Made by a program: the position numbers and the translations under genes. 64,000 nt of DNA from NCBI GenBank assembly GCA_021773645.1, contig JAJFJU010000012.1, positions 434,001-498,000 of the forward strand, in the 5' to 3' direction. This DNA is from Gammaproteobacteria bacterium (GTDB lineage Bacteria; Pseudomonadota; Gammaproteobacteria; HK1). This document shows, piece by piece, positions 44,895 to 53,286 of this stretch. The notes under the pieces were generated by a model, which was not told where the DNA came from, did not search any database, and saw nothing but the letters and a program-made list of their open reading frames with translations. The stretch's first letter is position 1; each line of letters starts with the position of its first letter.

Positions 44895-45288
44895 TGTTGC
44901 CGTCGACAAAGGGATAGCGGCCTCTTGAGGAAGCTTGTCCCTATTAGCGGCCAGCAATGGGTTTACTTCAACTTTGGCCAAGCGCCGTTCTCGCACGTCC
45001 TTATGCCGTGAAGCACAAGGACGTGTGAGAGCGGCGCTTGGCCAAGGACCGCTCCTGGGCATCCACGCCCTCACGGCAAAAGTGCCTCCCTGCACAAAAG
45101 GTGCGAGAACGGCGCTTGGCCAAAGACTGCTCCCCGGTATCCATCTCACCGTATCGTGGTACGGGGCAGGTTCTGCGGTATAGGGGCCCCTGCACAAACA
45201 CTGCTCTTGGGCATCCATGCCCCCGCAGCATGGCCGCTCCCGGGCTTCCTGCCCTTTGCGACATAAATACATCCATGCACAAAATGGC
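44895..45288. repeat. family D repeat block upstream of cyaA
   Basis: A gene-free stretch (44831-45288) filled by related units. GGCCAAGCGCCGTTCTCGCA is at 44976-44995 and its exact inverse is at 45102-45121; GTGTGAGAGCGGCGCTTGGC (45023-45042) is a third, diverged copy. Other units repeat GGGCATCCAYGCCC (about 45057 and 45209) and CTGCACAAA. A fragment of the same family lies at 12062-12099. No ORF with family likeness was seen. The cyaA promoter must lie here unless the message comes from 46.2 kb. Confidence 0.75.
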
Positions 45289-46224
45289 CTAGCGTCGTCC
45301 CTTCTCTACCCCCATAAGAGAAAGTTCACGGATAGCAAAATCACCACCAAGATTGCGTACCATCAATCGGTCAAAGGACTTGCGAAAGCTGCGGTCACTC
45401 ACCTCCATAAGCAGGGCACCATCGAGGCGGATACGCATGAATCCCGCGGTATCACGGGTCCAGTTCAGCTGGTGGCTCGCGTCATCATCGAGCGTGGGGC
45501 CTTGATCGGTTTGTTCTATTAGCGACATGCCGCGGGGAGTGGTGCGCAGTAATTCATAATGTCCCGGATTCCCCGGCCGATAGCTTATCCAGTATCCCCC
45601 ACCCTTGTTTTCTATGCCGAGTTCCAAGCCTTCATTGGCATTGTTGGCGCGGAGTTCAAGCTCTAGGGAAAAGGCATTGCTGAGCTTAACAGTGGTTTCG
45701 ATGACGGCTGGATTGGGGGTAAGTTTTTGCGGCTTCGGTGTGGCTGCAGGCGTTGATTTGTGATTGGGCGATTCGAGTACCGCCCCAAAGATAGCGGCAG
45801 CGAGATCAACACCGAAATCGCCAGAACTACGCGGTTGCTTTGTTTTAGGTTTTTGGGTTGCTGCGACGGTTGTTTCTTCCACAATGCTGCGCAAGCCGGT
45901 CTCACGATCAACGAAAAACGTGCCACTGCTCACTCGCCATTTTGGGTTGTGATTGAAATCGTCATCACGAAAACTATCGTGTAGTACTTCCAGGCCCCAT
46001 GGTTTGTCATAAGCGCTGACTAGGGAGCGAAGATCGCGCAGAAAACGCCGGTCAGCGGCACGTTCTTTCTCGGCTTCGGTCACTAAATCGCGTAATTGAT
46101 CCACGATGTTTTGTACTTTGTCGTCCTCACGCCAACTGCGATAACGAGAGTCAGCGGCATAGGCGCCGCTAATTGTCAGCAAGCCGAGCAGGAGTAGGGT
46201 GCTTAGGGGACGTAGAAGAATCAT
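45289..46224 (-). CDS. exported protein with LamG/concanavalin-like beta domain, kinase-cluster associated
   Basis: 311 residues. Signal peptide at about 1-23 (LLLLGLLTISGAYA). A charged helical segment (NIVDQLRDLVTEAEKERAADRRF) is followed by VLHDSFRDDDFNHNPKWRVSSGTFFVD, the start typical of sugar-binding jelly-roll domains. A Pro/Lys-rich linker follows, then a second half VIETTVKLSNAFSLELELRANN...FMRIRLDGALLMEVSD, which fits a LamG or 3-keto-disaccharide-hydrolase-like sandwich. No enzyme motif identified. It ends the kinase cluster with a 91 bp gap after the SPOR-like gene. Possibly the periplasmic ligand-binding arm of the kinase system; inference from position. Confidence 0.72.
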   Translation of the reverse strand: MILLRPLSTLLLLGLLTISGAYAADSRYRSWREDDKVQNIVDQLRDLVTEAEKERAADRRFLRDLRSLVSAYDKPWGLEVLHDSFRDDDFNHNPKWRVSSGTFFVDRETGLRSIVEETTVAATQKPKTKQPRSSGDFGVDLAAAIFGAVLESPNHKSTPAATPKPQKLTPNPAVIETTVKLSNAFSLELELRANNANEGLELGIENKGGGYWISYRPGNPGHYELLRTTPRGMSLIEQTDQGPTLDDDASHQLNWTRDTAGFMRIRLDGALLMEVSDRSFRKSFDRLMVRNLGGDFAIRELSLMGVEKGRR

Positions 46225-46315
46225 GTGGTCGATCTCCGAAAAGGTTTGTCTTCAAATGGGGCCTCTAAAACCCTCATCCTCGTGCCGCGCGGAAATCCCA
46301 GTAAATAGAGGTTCC

Positions 46316-47317
46316 CTAAATTTGTTTGGTCGTTTTTTCCAATCCGGCTTTAAGTTCCTGCATTGTTTTAATGATCGGCTTCGGCTGTTCCAGACGAAGG
46401 GCCTCGGGCAATGCATTGTAGGCGGTTTGTGCGGCTTCACGGCTGCTAAAGATGCCATAAAGTAACCGAAAACGGGGGTTGGCCCGTTCCAGTGGAACAA
46501 GCTTCAGTTCTAACTCGGGAAAGCGGGTGATGAGGCGCTCGACCTTATGCAGATGATTAACCGCGAAGAGTTGCAAGCTAAAGTGTTCGTTGGCTTGAAT
46601 GTTGAGCCAACGTGCCCCGTTTAAATTAGCTTCCTCTACTGGGGCGATATTTTCCAGGCTGGGCGGTGATGAATTTGCGAGTATCTCAGACGGTACGGCA
46701 AGCGGTTCGGAAAATAACGGTTTCAGCTCCTTGATGCCCAACATCATTCCAAAGGAGATCAGGCGGGCGATGTTAGCCTGGTTGTCCTTTGATGAGGTCA
46801 GAGCGGCAATGGCCTTTTGGGCATTTAATTCCCGGTTCAGCGCATTTTTCATGCGTTGGTACCAAGGCTTTGCTTGGGCTAAAAAGCGAGCCTGTTCTGG
46901 TAGTTCCTGCCAGTGTATTTCAAAGTTGTCGAGGGTGGCTTGGTCCCACAGGTTGGCTGACAGGAATTGCTCTAGCAGCAGCTGTTCTGGTGAAACATAA
47001 GGCGCATTGGCTGGTGAAGCTATAGTGTCTGGAGCGTGCTTGAAAACAGTGCGGGGCACTAGGAACCAGACGAGTAATGCGAGCAATAGCGTTCCTGCCA
47101 TGGCCATAGCTTTAGGGCTTACACGGGGGTGCGGCGGGGTTTCTGGAGACCCGTTTTTTGAGGTGGCTGGAGGTGTAGCAGCTGACGCGTTGGGTAACTT
47201 GATATCACCATCTTCTATCGCGTCGAGTAGTCGACGGCGCTGTTCGCGATAATCCTCCAGACTGAGTTCTTTCTGGGCGTAGGCCTCTGCCAGCTCTCGA
47301 AGTGGCGATTTATACAT
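46316..47317 (-). CDS. single-pass membrane protein with SHOCT-like start and SPOR-like end
   Basis: 333 residues from the ATG at 47317, which overlaps the kinase stop by 8 nt (ATGTATAA). N-terminal 36 residues (LAEAYAQKELSLEDYREQRRRLLDAIEDGD) resemble a SHOCT-type short helix pair. A Pro-rich stretch precedes one TM (MAMAGTLLLALLVWFLVP, about 70-88). The periplasmic part is helical, and the last ~80 residues (HFSLQLFAVNHLHKVERLIT...YGIFSSREAAQTAYNALPEAL) match the SPOR pattern that binds denuded peptidoglycan. A cell-wall sensor or anchor for the adjacent kinase is plausible. Neither domain call was checked by a profile search. Confidence 0.7.
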   Translation of the reverse strand: MYKSPLRELAEAYAQKELSLEDYREQRRRLLDAIEDGDIKLPNASAATPPATSKNGSPETPPHPRVSPKAMAMAGTLLLALLVWFLVPRTVFKHAPDTIASPANAPYVSPEQLLLEQFLSANLWDQATLDNFEIHWQELPEQARFLAQAKPWYQRMKNALNRELNAQKAIAALTSSKDNQANIARLISFGMMLGIKELKPLFSEPLAVPSEILANSSPPSLENIAPVEEANLNGARWLNIQANEHFSLQLFAVNHLHKVERLITRFPELELKLVPLERANPRFRLLYGIFSSREAAQTAYNALPEALRLEQPKPIIKTMQELKAGLEKTTKQI

Positions 47318-49895
47318 TTTCAAGAGCTGTCCTTAATCCAAGTCCGCGGCGGGAGCTATGGTTCTGAGACACGGCCCTTCCATGGATGGGACTATGAGCT
47401 GATTCAGATGATGAACCGGGTTCATTAGGTGATGCTTGCGGGGGCTGCTGATCAGCGCCTATGGTTTTACGTGGTTTGTTAGAGGCAGTAGATGGCGGCG
47501 AAGGTTTGTGTTCTCGTTTGAGAAACCTCAGTGCTTCCGCAAAACGATTTGCCCCTTGGGTCTGATTCGGTTGCTGTAGATAATGTTGGGCGATTAGGGT
47601 CACGATAGCTTTCAAACGGGGATCACCGGCTGGTAGTAAGGCGATTAATTCCTTGAATGGAGCGCGCAGCGTATTTTCCCAGTCCGAGGACAAGGGTGGC
47701 TCGGCCAATAGCTTCTGCAATATGTTTTGACGGTGGCTAATGGCCTTGATGTGTTCGGGGGTTGATGTGAGTTGAAATCCTGCCCTTGCCTCGGCGCTGG
47801 AAAGTTGTTCGCGCCTTTTCAACAGATCGGAGAGGTTAAACAGGGGGGCGAATTGAAATAGCAGGGACTCAGCGACTGCCCAGCGTTGATTTCGGAGATG
47901 TTTCTCAATGGCTTGTTGAAAAGCGCCTTTGAGATTTTCTTGCAGCTCTTTCAGCAGCTTGCCGTCAGGATTAAGTACGGAAAGTTGCACTAGATCACCA
48001 CGTAGTGGCTGAAAATCATCCAGAGATTTAAAATTCTTTTTTTGCTGCTTAATTCGTTGCTGGATGGAGGCTATCAAAAGTATATTTTGTTTTAGCTCAA
48101 GACGTTTTGTTATCTCAATACGCAACTGCTTGAGTCTTTTGTTGTTTGGGAAATAGGTGGCAGTTGCCCCCAATAAAGCCCTGGTACGTAGTGCTTTATT
48201 GGCCTTCATCGCTGCGCGGATCAGTGTTTCGTAGCGTAGCGGTAGTTGGCGATCCTTTAGCAATGAATTGTCTGGATCAACTCGGGCGAGAATGCGGAGC
48301 ACATCATGAATATCCTCCCGTTTTTCTATAGCTAACAGATTGCCTCGTTTTAAATGAAGCTGGTATTGCTCATGAAGAGCCTTGAGCAAAGCCGCTTTTT
48401 TCACCTTTAATTCACTGCGGTTTTTAAATGCTGTGGCGGAATCTGGATATAGCGCTGTGAGAGCGTGTAGTGCCTGCTCCGCTGCTGGATAGTCTTGGGC
48501 GTTTAGTGCCGTTTCCTTGAGTTCCAAGTAGTAAGTAATCAGTGCGGTACGCGTTTTCTCATTTTGCTTGATACCGTGTTGCTGTTCATCGTCGAAGGCG
48601 TGTAACTGTTCGAGTCCGCTGCGTATTCCTGCGGCATCCCCGCGTAGTAGTTGGCTAATCACTGCGTGTTGCTTGCTGCTTTTTCCCAGCTCGCTCACCG
48701 GTTTGTAGGCCAGCCCTGCGGTTAGCAGCAGCCCAGCGATGCCGGCGGCGATAATTTGTCGGGTATAGCTTTTTCTAGGGCGGAGCTCGTGGAGAAATTC
48801 GTCAACGGTGGCTGTGCGATCGGCCCGGTGCAGGGCAAGGGCTCGCAATAGGCCACGATTCTGACGTTTGCTGAGGCGTAAAATCGGCGCTGGCCTGAGC
48901 TTGTTCTTAACCGCCTTGGGGGCGCTTTGTTTGGCATAGGGATGGCGACCGCTAAAGAGTTGGTAGCTGATGATGGCGAGGGCATAGATATCATCACGTG
49001 GGTCCGGGTCAAGGCCTTCAAACATCTCCAGAGTGGCATAGGTGGGCGTTAGTGCTCCCAAGGTTCCGGGGTCAAACAGGGTGATTTCACCGTCTTCATC
49101 GGCATGAGTTTTGGAGGCGCGCGCGATACCAAAATCCAGTAGCTTGACGACACCTTCATGGGTGAGAAAGGCGTTGCCCGGTTTCAGATCCGAGTGCACT
49201 AGCTTGGCGGCATGGGCATAGCTGAGTCCGGAAGCGAGTTGCTCGATCAGGTCCATCGCCTCTTCCACCGCTAGTCCCTCGGCCGGGATATGACGAATGA
49301 CGGTGGTGAGATCCTTGCCCTCTAGGACCTCCATGGTCATATAGATGGTGTTGCCGTCACGGTCGAAGTCATACACCGTGGCGATATTCGGATGGGCTAG
49401 GCGCATGGCCTTGCTTGATTCCCGTTGTAGCGCAATAAAGGCCTCAGGATGCTCGCGAAAATCCTCGGAGAGCAGTTTAACCGCGACGTAGGGGTATGGA
49501 TCCCGCGCCTCCTCCTTCAATAGGTCAATGGCCTTCCAGACCGTGCTCATCCCGCCTTCACCCAGGGTTGAGAGTAGGCGAAAGCGCTGACGCAGGACTG
49601 AACCGCTTTGAAATTCCCGATGGTTTTCTATTAACGCTTTGTCGGCCTTTATTTGCTTTTCGATATCCAGGCTCAGGGTTTCATCGGTGTCGTTACCCGT
49701 TTCGGGGAACTGGGCCAGCAGAGCGACATAAACGGGATCGGGCAGTCCACGTTGGTGTGCTGCGTGGAGGGCAGCTTTTAATTTCCGGGTGCTGGCGGGA
49801 GAGCCGGCCATGATCTTGGCGATGGCGCTCTCTAACTCTTCGAGCTTGGCCTGTCCCCCGAGGAAATCATCGAATAGCGCTTCAAATGGCATCAT
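47310..49895 (-). CDS. transmembrane Ser/Thr protein kinase with long C-terminal helical region
   Basis: 861 residues. An N-terminal helical part (1-100) precedes the kinase domain at about 105-375: G-loop LGEGGMSTVW (111-120), Lys K140 in YVAVKLL, HSDLKPGN (234-241; Ser replaces Arg of HRD, a non-RD kinase), DFG (254-256), ATLE in place of APE. One TM segment (IIAAGIAGLLLTAGLAY, about 380-397). The remaining ~460 residues are mostly helical and TPR-like (YPAAEQALHALTALYPDSATA), ending in a Pro/Ser-rich tail. It is expressed with the PP2C gene (6 bp upstream) and the SPOR-like gene (overlapping). Substrates are unknown; the FHA protein across the divergent promoter is the best candidate reader. 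Confidence 0.88.
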   Translation of the reverse strand: MMPFEALFDDFLGGQAKLEELESAIAKIMAGSPASTRKLKAALHAAHQRGLPDPVYVALLAQFPETGNDTDETLSLDIEKQIKADKALIENHREFQSGSVLRQRFRLLSTLGEGGMSTVWKAIDLLKEEARDPYPYVAVKLLSEDFREHPEAFIALQRESSKAMRLAHPNIATVYDFDRDGNTIYMTMEVLEGKDLTTVIRHIPAEGLAVEEAMDLIEQLASGLSYAHAAKLVHSDLKPGNAFLTHEGVVKLLDFGIARASKTHADEDGEITLFDPGTLGALTPTYATLEMFEGLDPDPRDDIYALAIISYQLFSGRHPYAKQSAPKAVKNKLRPAPILRLSKRQNRGLLRALALHRADRTATVDEFLHELRPRKSYTRQIIAAGIAGLLLTAGLAYKPVSELGKSSKQHAVISQLLRGDAAGIRSGLEQLHAFDDEQQHGIKQNEKTRTALITYYLELKETALNAQDYPAAEQALHALTALYPDSATAFKNRSELKVKKAALLKALHEQYQLHLKRGNLLAIEKREDIHDVLRILARVDPDNSLLKDRQLPLRYETLIRAAMKANKALRTRALLGATATYFPNNKRLKQLRIEITKRLELKQNILLIASIQQRIKQQKKNFKSLDDFQPLRGDLVQLSVLNPDGKLLKELQENLKGAFQQAIEKHLRNQRWAVAESLLFQFAPLFNLSDLLKRREQLSSAEARAGFQLTSTPEHIKAISHRQNILQKLLAEPPLSSDWENTLRAPFKELIALLPAGDPRLKAIVTLIAQHYLQQPNQTQGANRFAEALRFLKREHKPSPPSTASNKPRKTIGADQQPPQASPNEPGSSSESAHSPIHGRAVSQNHSSRRGLGLRTALENV

Positions 49896-49901
49896 CAGCT
49901 C

Positions 49902-50687
49902 TTAATGCCCCAGGGTTTTCATTGCGGACATTTCCTCATTCGCTATCAGCTTGAGATTATCGTGGACCTGCAAACCGATGACGGTGGTGTTATCCCGAGC
50001 CCCTCGGGACAGGCTCAGTTCTACCAGTTCATCGGCCAATTTTGTAACCGGTATCTTAGCTATTGCCGCTGCAACCTCATTTTCATTAACCTCTTTATCC
50101 AGTCCGTCGGAGCAGAGCAAAAAGACGTCTTGATCTTCCAGTTCATAGAGCTCCATATCCACATGCAGGGGGTCCATCGCCCCCACCGCGCGGGTAATGA
50201 GGTTGGCTTGAGGGTGTTTGCTAGCTTCCTCCCGGCTCAGCAGGCCTCCTTGCACCATTTCTTCCACCAGGGTGTGGTCCTGCATGAGCTTTTCAAGATT
50301 GCCATTGCGAAAACGATAGATACGGCTGTCTCCGGTCCATAGGCAAAGGGCGAATCTGCCATGAATGTATAGGGTTGCAACGGTGCTTCCGATGGTCTGT
50401 CCACCGCGCTCGGTGGATAGCTTCTGCAAGCGTTGGTTGACCTCTATCAGGCGTGATTCCAGCTGCTCTGTCGCGGCGCTAAGGCGAGGGCAAGCCAGAA
50501 AGCTATCCAGAAGATCGATAATCATCTGGCTGGCCACATCACCTGCATCGTGTCCACCCATACCATCTGCGACCACCCATAGGCCAAGCTCCGGCCGTTC
50601 AAGCAGGGCATCCTCATTGATACGGCGCACCTTGCCAATATCGGTTCTACTGGCTGAATTCCAGGAAAAATCTTGGGAAGTAGGCAT
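49902..50687 (-). CDS. PP2C-type Ser/Thr protein phosphatase
   Basis: 261 residues, a single soluble PP2C (PPM) domain. Metal-binding motifs are complete: VRRINEDA (20-27), VVADGMGGHDAGDVAS (about 38-53), VFLLCSDGLDKEV and the late ARDNTTVIGLQV. It should reverse phosphorylation by the kinase encoded 6 bp downstream, first gene of the minus-strand operon. The 240 bp to the PPIase gene on the other strand is the shared divergent promoter region. Confidence 0.92.
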   Translation of the reverse strand: MPTSQDFSWNSASRTDIGKVRRINEDALLERPELGLWVVADGMGGHDAGDVASQMIIDLLDSFLACPRLSAATEQLESRLIEVNQRLQKLSTERGGQTIGSTVATLYIHGRFALCLWTGDSRIYRFRNGNLEKLMQDHTLVEEMVQGGLLSREEASKHPQANLITRAVGAMDPLHVDMELYELEDQDVFLLCSDGLDKEVNENEVAAAIAKIPVTKLADELVELSLSRGARDNTTVIGLQVHDNLKLIANEEMSAMKTLGH

Positions 50688-50927
50688 GTCGTTGTATTAG
50701 GGCGCGGGCTCGAATGTGTAGTGTCTGATTGTTCGATTTTGGGCTACCAGTATATACATCCGTAGCGGCCGCAAATGTCGATGGGTCTTGCTATTGCGGG
50801 TCGCTATGTTTGGGTGCACCTGAAATCGGGTGAAGACCCTTTCTTAAAGCTAGGAAGCCCCAGTTTGACAGCTATTTGTCGTCCCCACACACTAGCGTCA
50901 CCTATTGTTTTTGAGAGTATTGAAATC

Positions 50928-51947
50928 ATGATATTGGATGCCGTTTCTCGCCCCTACCTTGCTGTGCTGCTACTTTCTCTATCACCGGCAATGGCTTCGG
51001 CCTTTTCCTTTAGTGATCTCTTTGGTGGCTCGGAAGAGAAAGAGAGCACGCCGTCTACTCTGTCGGCGGTTAAGGCGGGCACACCACCGACGGCGGCCGT
51101 GAGCCAAGGGGGCAAGCTGGAATATGCTGATCTCGACACCCTTTTCGGTTTGCTTAATTCCCCGCAGCGTAAAAAGGTGCTGGAAGATGAAAAGTTGTTT
51201 GCCGGTTTTGTAGACCGTGAATTGGCGCGTCGTGCGGTGGTTGCGGTGGCGACAGCGGAGCATTGGCAAGAAGATCCACGGGTTGCTTACCTGATGCGTC
51301 AGCGTTCAGAGCAGGTGCTGGTAGATACCTATTTACGCAAAAAGGCGCTGGAGAAATTGCCGGAAAGCTATCCCTCGGCAGAGCAAGTAAAGGTCTTTTA
51401 TGAGCAGAACCAGGCGCAGTTTCGTATCGGTGAGCGGATGCATCTGTGGCAGATATTTTTACCTCTTTCAGCCGATGCTAAAAAGGATGAGGTTGTAAAA
51501 GTGGCCGCTGAGGCAGCGCGTATTGATAAGGCCATACGCGCTGGCAAGCTGACGTTCAAAAATGCGGTGGAAAAGTATTCCCAACATACGGCCAGCCGCC
51601 TGAATGACGGCTATATGGGGTTGCTCAAGTTGTCTACGCTGCGTCCCGAAATTCGAGAGATGCTTACAAAACTAAAGGACAATGATCTTGCTGCACCGGT
51701 GCAGGAGCGAGACGGAGTGCATCTTATCAAGCGTGGTGCTCTGGTTTCCGGGCAGGCGCTGCCACTGGCGCAGGTGAGTAATCAGATCCGCACGCTATTA
51801 CGCAAGAATGTCGCCCTGCAATCGGCTAAGGGGGCGTTGAATGAGATTCGTACCGCCCAGGGGGCAAGCGTGGCAAAAGAAACGCTGGAGGAATGGCGGT
51901 TGCGTTTACGGGTTGCGGAATCCGAACGTAATGCTGCTCCGAAATAG
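50928..51947 (+). CDS. exported parvulin-type peptidyl-prolyl isomerase (SurA/PpiC-like)
   Basis: 339 residues from the ATG at 50928, which begins a signal peptide (YLAVLLLSLSPAMASAF); an earlier in-frame ATG at 50775 adds 51 residues with no family match. A short linker is followed by a SurA-like helical part (FGLLNSPQRKKVLEDEKLFAGFVDRELARRAV) and the parvulin domain at about 180-270 (ERMHLWQIFLPLS...FKNAVEKYSQHTASRLNDGYMGLLKLSTL...GVHLIKRG). Predicted periplasmic folding catalyst. It heads the plus-strand half of the kinase cluster and is followed after 25 bp by the FHA-cyclase gene. Confidence 0.85.
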   Translation: MILDAVSRPYLAVLLLSLSPAMASAFSFSDLFGGSEEKESTPSTLSAVKAGTPPTAAVSQGGKLEYADLDTLFGLLNSPQRKKVLEDEKLFAGFVDRELARRAVVAVATAEHWQEDPRVAYLMRQRSEQVLVDTYLRKKALEKLPESYPSAEQVKVFYEQNQAQFRIGERMHLWQIFLPLSADAKKDEVVKVAAEAARIDKAIRAGKLTFKNAVEKYSQHTASRLNDGYMGLLKLSTLRPEIREMLTKLKDNDLAAPVQERDGVHLIKRGALVSGQALPLAQVSNQIRTLLRKNVALQSAKGALNEIRTAQGASVAKETLEEWRLRLRVAESERNAAPK

Positions 51948-51972
51948 TCTGCTGTTTTTTTAGAGGCCCAGC

Positions 51973-52896
51973 ATGGGCACAAAAACCCTCGCTATTGTTT
52001 TCGCCGATATCAGCGGTAGCACCCGACTTTACGATAGCCTTGGCGACAGCACGGCCCGTGAACTTGTGGCCCAATGTCTGACACTGATGTCGGATCAGAC
52101 CAGCAAGTATCAGGGTGTGGTCATTAAGACTATCGGCGATGAAATTATGTGTACCTTTGGGACCGCGGATGAAGCGGTGGAGGCGGTCATGGGTATGCAG
52201 GAGAGTATTACCGAAGACTTGCCGCGGATGCATCCGTATATGCCAGCGAGCTTAAAAATCCGTGTGGGCTTACATTTTGGCCCGGCTATTTTGGAGCATG
52301 GGGATGTGTTTGGTGATGCGGTTAATGTGGCTGCGCGCATGACCGATTTTGCTAAAGGGGGGCAGATTATTTGCACCCAGGAGACCATAGAGGCGCTCAC
52401 GCCCGCCTTGCGTGCCAGTAGTCGTCATCTGGATCGACTGCAGGTTAAGGGTAAAGCCGCGGATATTGATATCTTCGAGGTTGTTTGGCAGCCGGATGAT
52501 ATGACCCGCATTGCCACCGATCTGGTTAAATCAAGGGGCTTTAAGGGAAACCTTCGGCTTCGTTATAATGGCGAAGTGCTTACCCTGGATCACCGTAGTG
52601 GCGTTGTGATACTCGGGCGTGGGAAAAATGTCGATATGGTGGTCAACGACTCGATGATCTCCCGCGAGCATGCACGCATAGAGACTCGTAGGGGCAAGTT
52701 TTTCCTTATCGATCAGAGCACCAATGGCACCTACGTTTTAGGTGTTGAGGGGCCAAGCTATATACGCCGGGAGGAAATGTTGCTTAGTGGCAGGGGCAAG
52801 ATCACCCTCGGGCGAGAGCTGGGTAAGGCGACGGAGGTGGTGTGTTTTGACTGTGAACCTGTTGAAAAACCCTCATGCGGCACAATACGGCGTTAA
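51973..52896 (+). CDS. class III adenylate cyclase fused to an FHA domain
   Basis: 307 residues. Cyclase domain at 5-170: metal Asp D12 (VFADISGSTRLY) and D56 (TIGDEIM), purine-selecting Lys K52 and Asp D115 (DVFGDAVNVAARM), then Asn118 and Arg122 for the transition state. The K/D pair predicts ATP rather than GTP as substrate. FHA domain at about 205-290: VVILGRGKNVDMVVNDSMISREHARIE...STNGTYV with the GR, SxxH and NGT motifs that bind phosphothreonine. Expected to be recruited by the neighbouring kinase's products. The last twelve residues (PVEKPSCGTIRR) are encoded by MITE-like copy A3, which also supplies the TAA stop, so the original C-terminus was lost or replaced. Confidence 0.9.
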   Translation: MGTKTLAIVFADISGSTRLYDSLGDSTARELVAQCLTLMSDQTSKYQGVVIKTIGDEIMCTFGTADEAVEAVMGMQESITEDLPRMHPYMPASLKIRVGLHFGPAILEHGDVFGDAVNVAARMTDFAKGGQIICTQETIEALTPALRASSRHLDRLQVKGKAADIDIFEVVWQPDDMTRIATDLVKSRGFKGNLRLRYNGEVLTLDHRSGVVILGRGKNVDMVVNDSMISREHARIETRRGKFFLIDQSTNGTYVLGVEGPSYIRREEMLLSGRGKITLGRELGKATEVVCFDCEPVEKPSCGTIRR

Positions 52897-52995
52897 AAAT
52901 CGGCTCAAAATGCTCACTTACTATATGTAAGCTCCGCTTTTTTTCCTAGTTTGCCTTGTCTTGCACTCGCCTGAGTCTTCTTCAACTGTCTGCTA
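52858..52995 (+). repeat. MITE-like repeat family A, copy A3 (138 bp)
   Basis: Lacks the first seven bases of the left end (starts CCTGTTGAAAAACC instead of TAGCAGGCTGTTG) but keeps the right end CAACTGTCTGCTA and the central hairpin CTTACtatatGTAAG. Its left part is read as coding sequence of the FHA-cyclase. Orientation as A2 and A4. Confidence 0.85.
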
Positions 52996-53046
52996 GTGGG
53001 CTGGCAGATAGCCACTTAAAATACTGGAAATTCAACAAGAAATAGA

Positions 53047-53121
53047 TGGTGGGCGATGCTGGGTTCGAACCAGCGACCCCTGCCGTGTGAAGGCAGTGCT
53101 CTCCCACTGAGCTAATCGCCC
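53047..53121 (-). tRNA. tRNA-Val, anticodon CAC
   Basis: 75 nt including an encoded CCA. Acceptor stem GGGCGAT pairs with ATCGCCC; D-arm AGCTCAGTGGGAGAGC; anticodon stem CTGCC/GGCAG around loop TTCACAC, giving anticodon CAC (reads GUG); T-arm GGTTCGAACC. All stems pair. Confidence 0.95.
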
Positions 53122-53141
53122 ACGTTTGTACGCGGCCGGCT

Positions 53142-53171
53142 ATTCTACGGCCTCGTTTCCCCATGCGTCAA
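53142..53171 (-). promoter_or_regulatory. sigma-70 promoter of tRNA-Val
   Basis: On the minus strand TTGACG (53171-53166), an 18 bp spacer and TAGAAT (53147-53142), followed by a GC-rich discriminator (GCCGGCCGCG), about 20 bp before the mature tRNA 5' end. Confidence 0.7.
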
Positions 53172-53286
53172 TCGGTCTGTATATTGCCGTGGTTTGCAGG
53201 TGAAGCGCTTCCTTCAAACACTGGAATGTCGGTTGTAGATCGGATGTTTTTGCACCTGATTTAAGTCAATTTACAAAGAGAGAATT

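Noticed and set aside
44976-45121. CRISPR-like array
   Set aside because: Repeats are in both orientations with irregular spacing and no cas genes nearby.
45289-52896. A type VI secretion phospho-regulation cassette
   Set aside because: Kinase, phosphatase and FHA are present but none of the T6SS structural genes (tssB, tssC, hcp, vgrG, clpV, tssM) is in the window.
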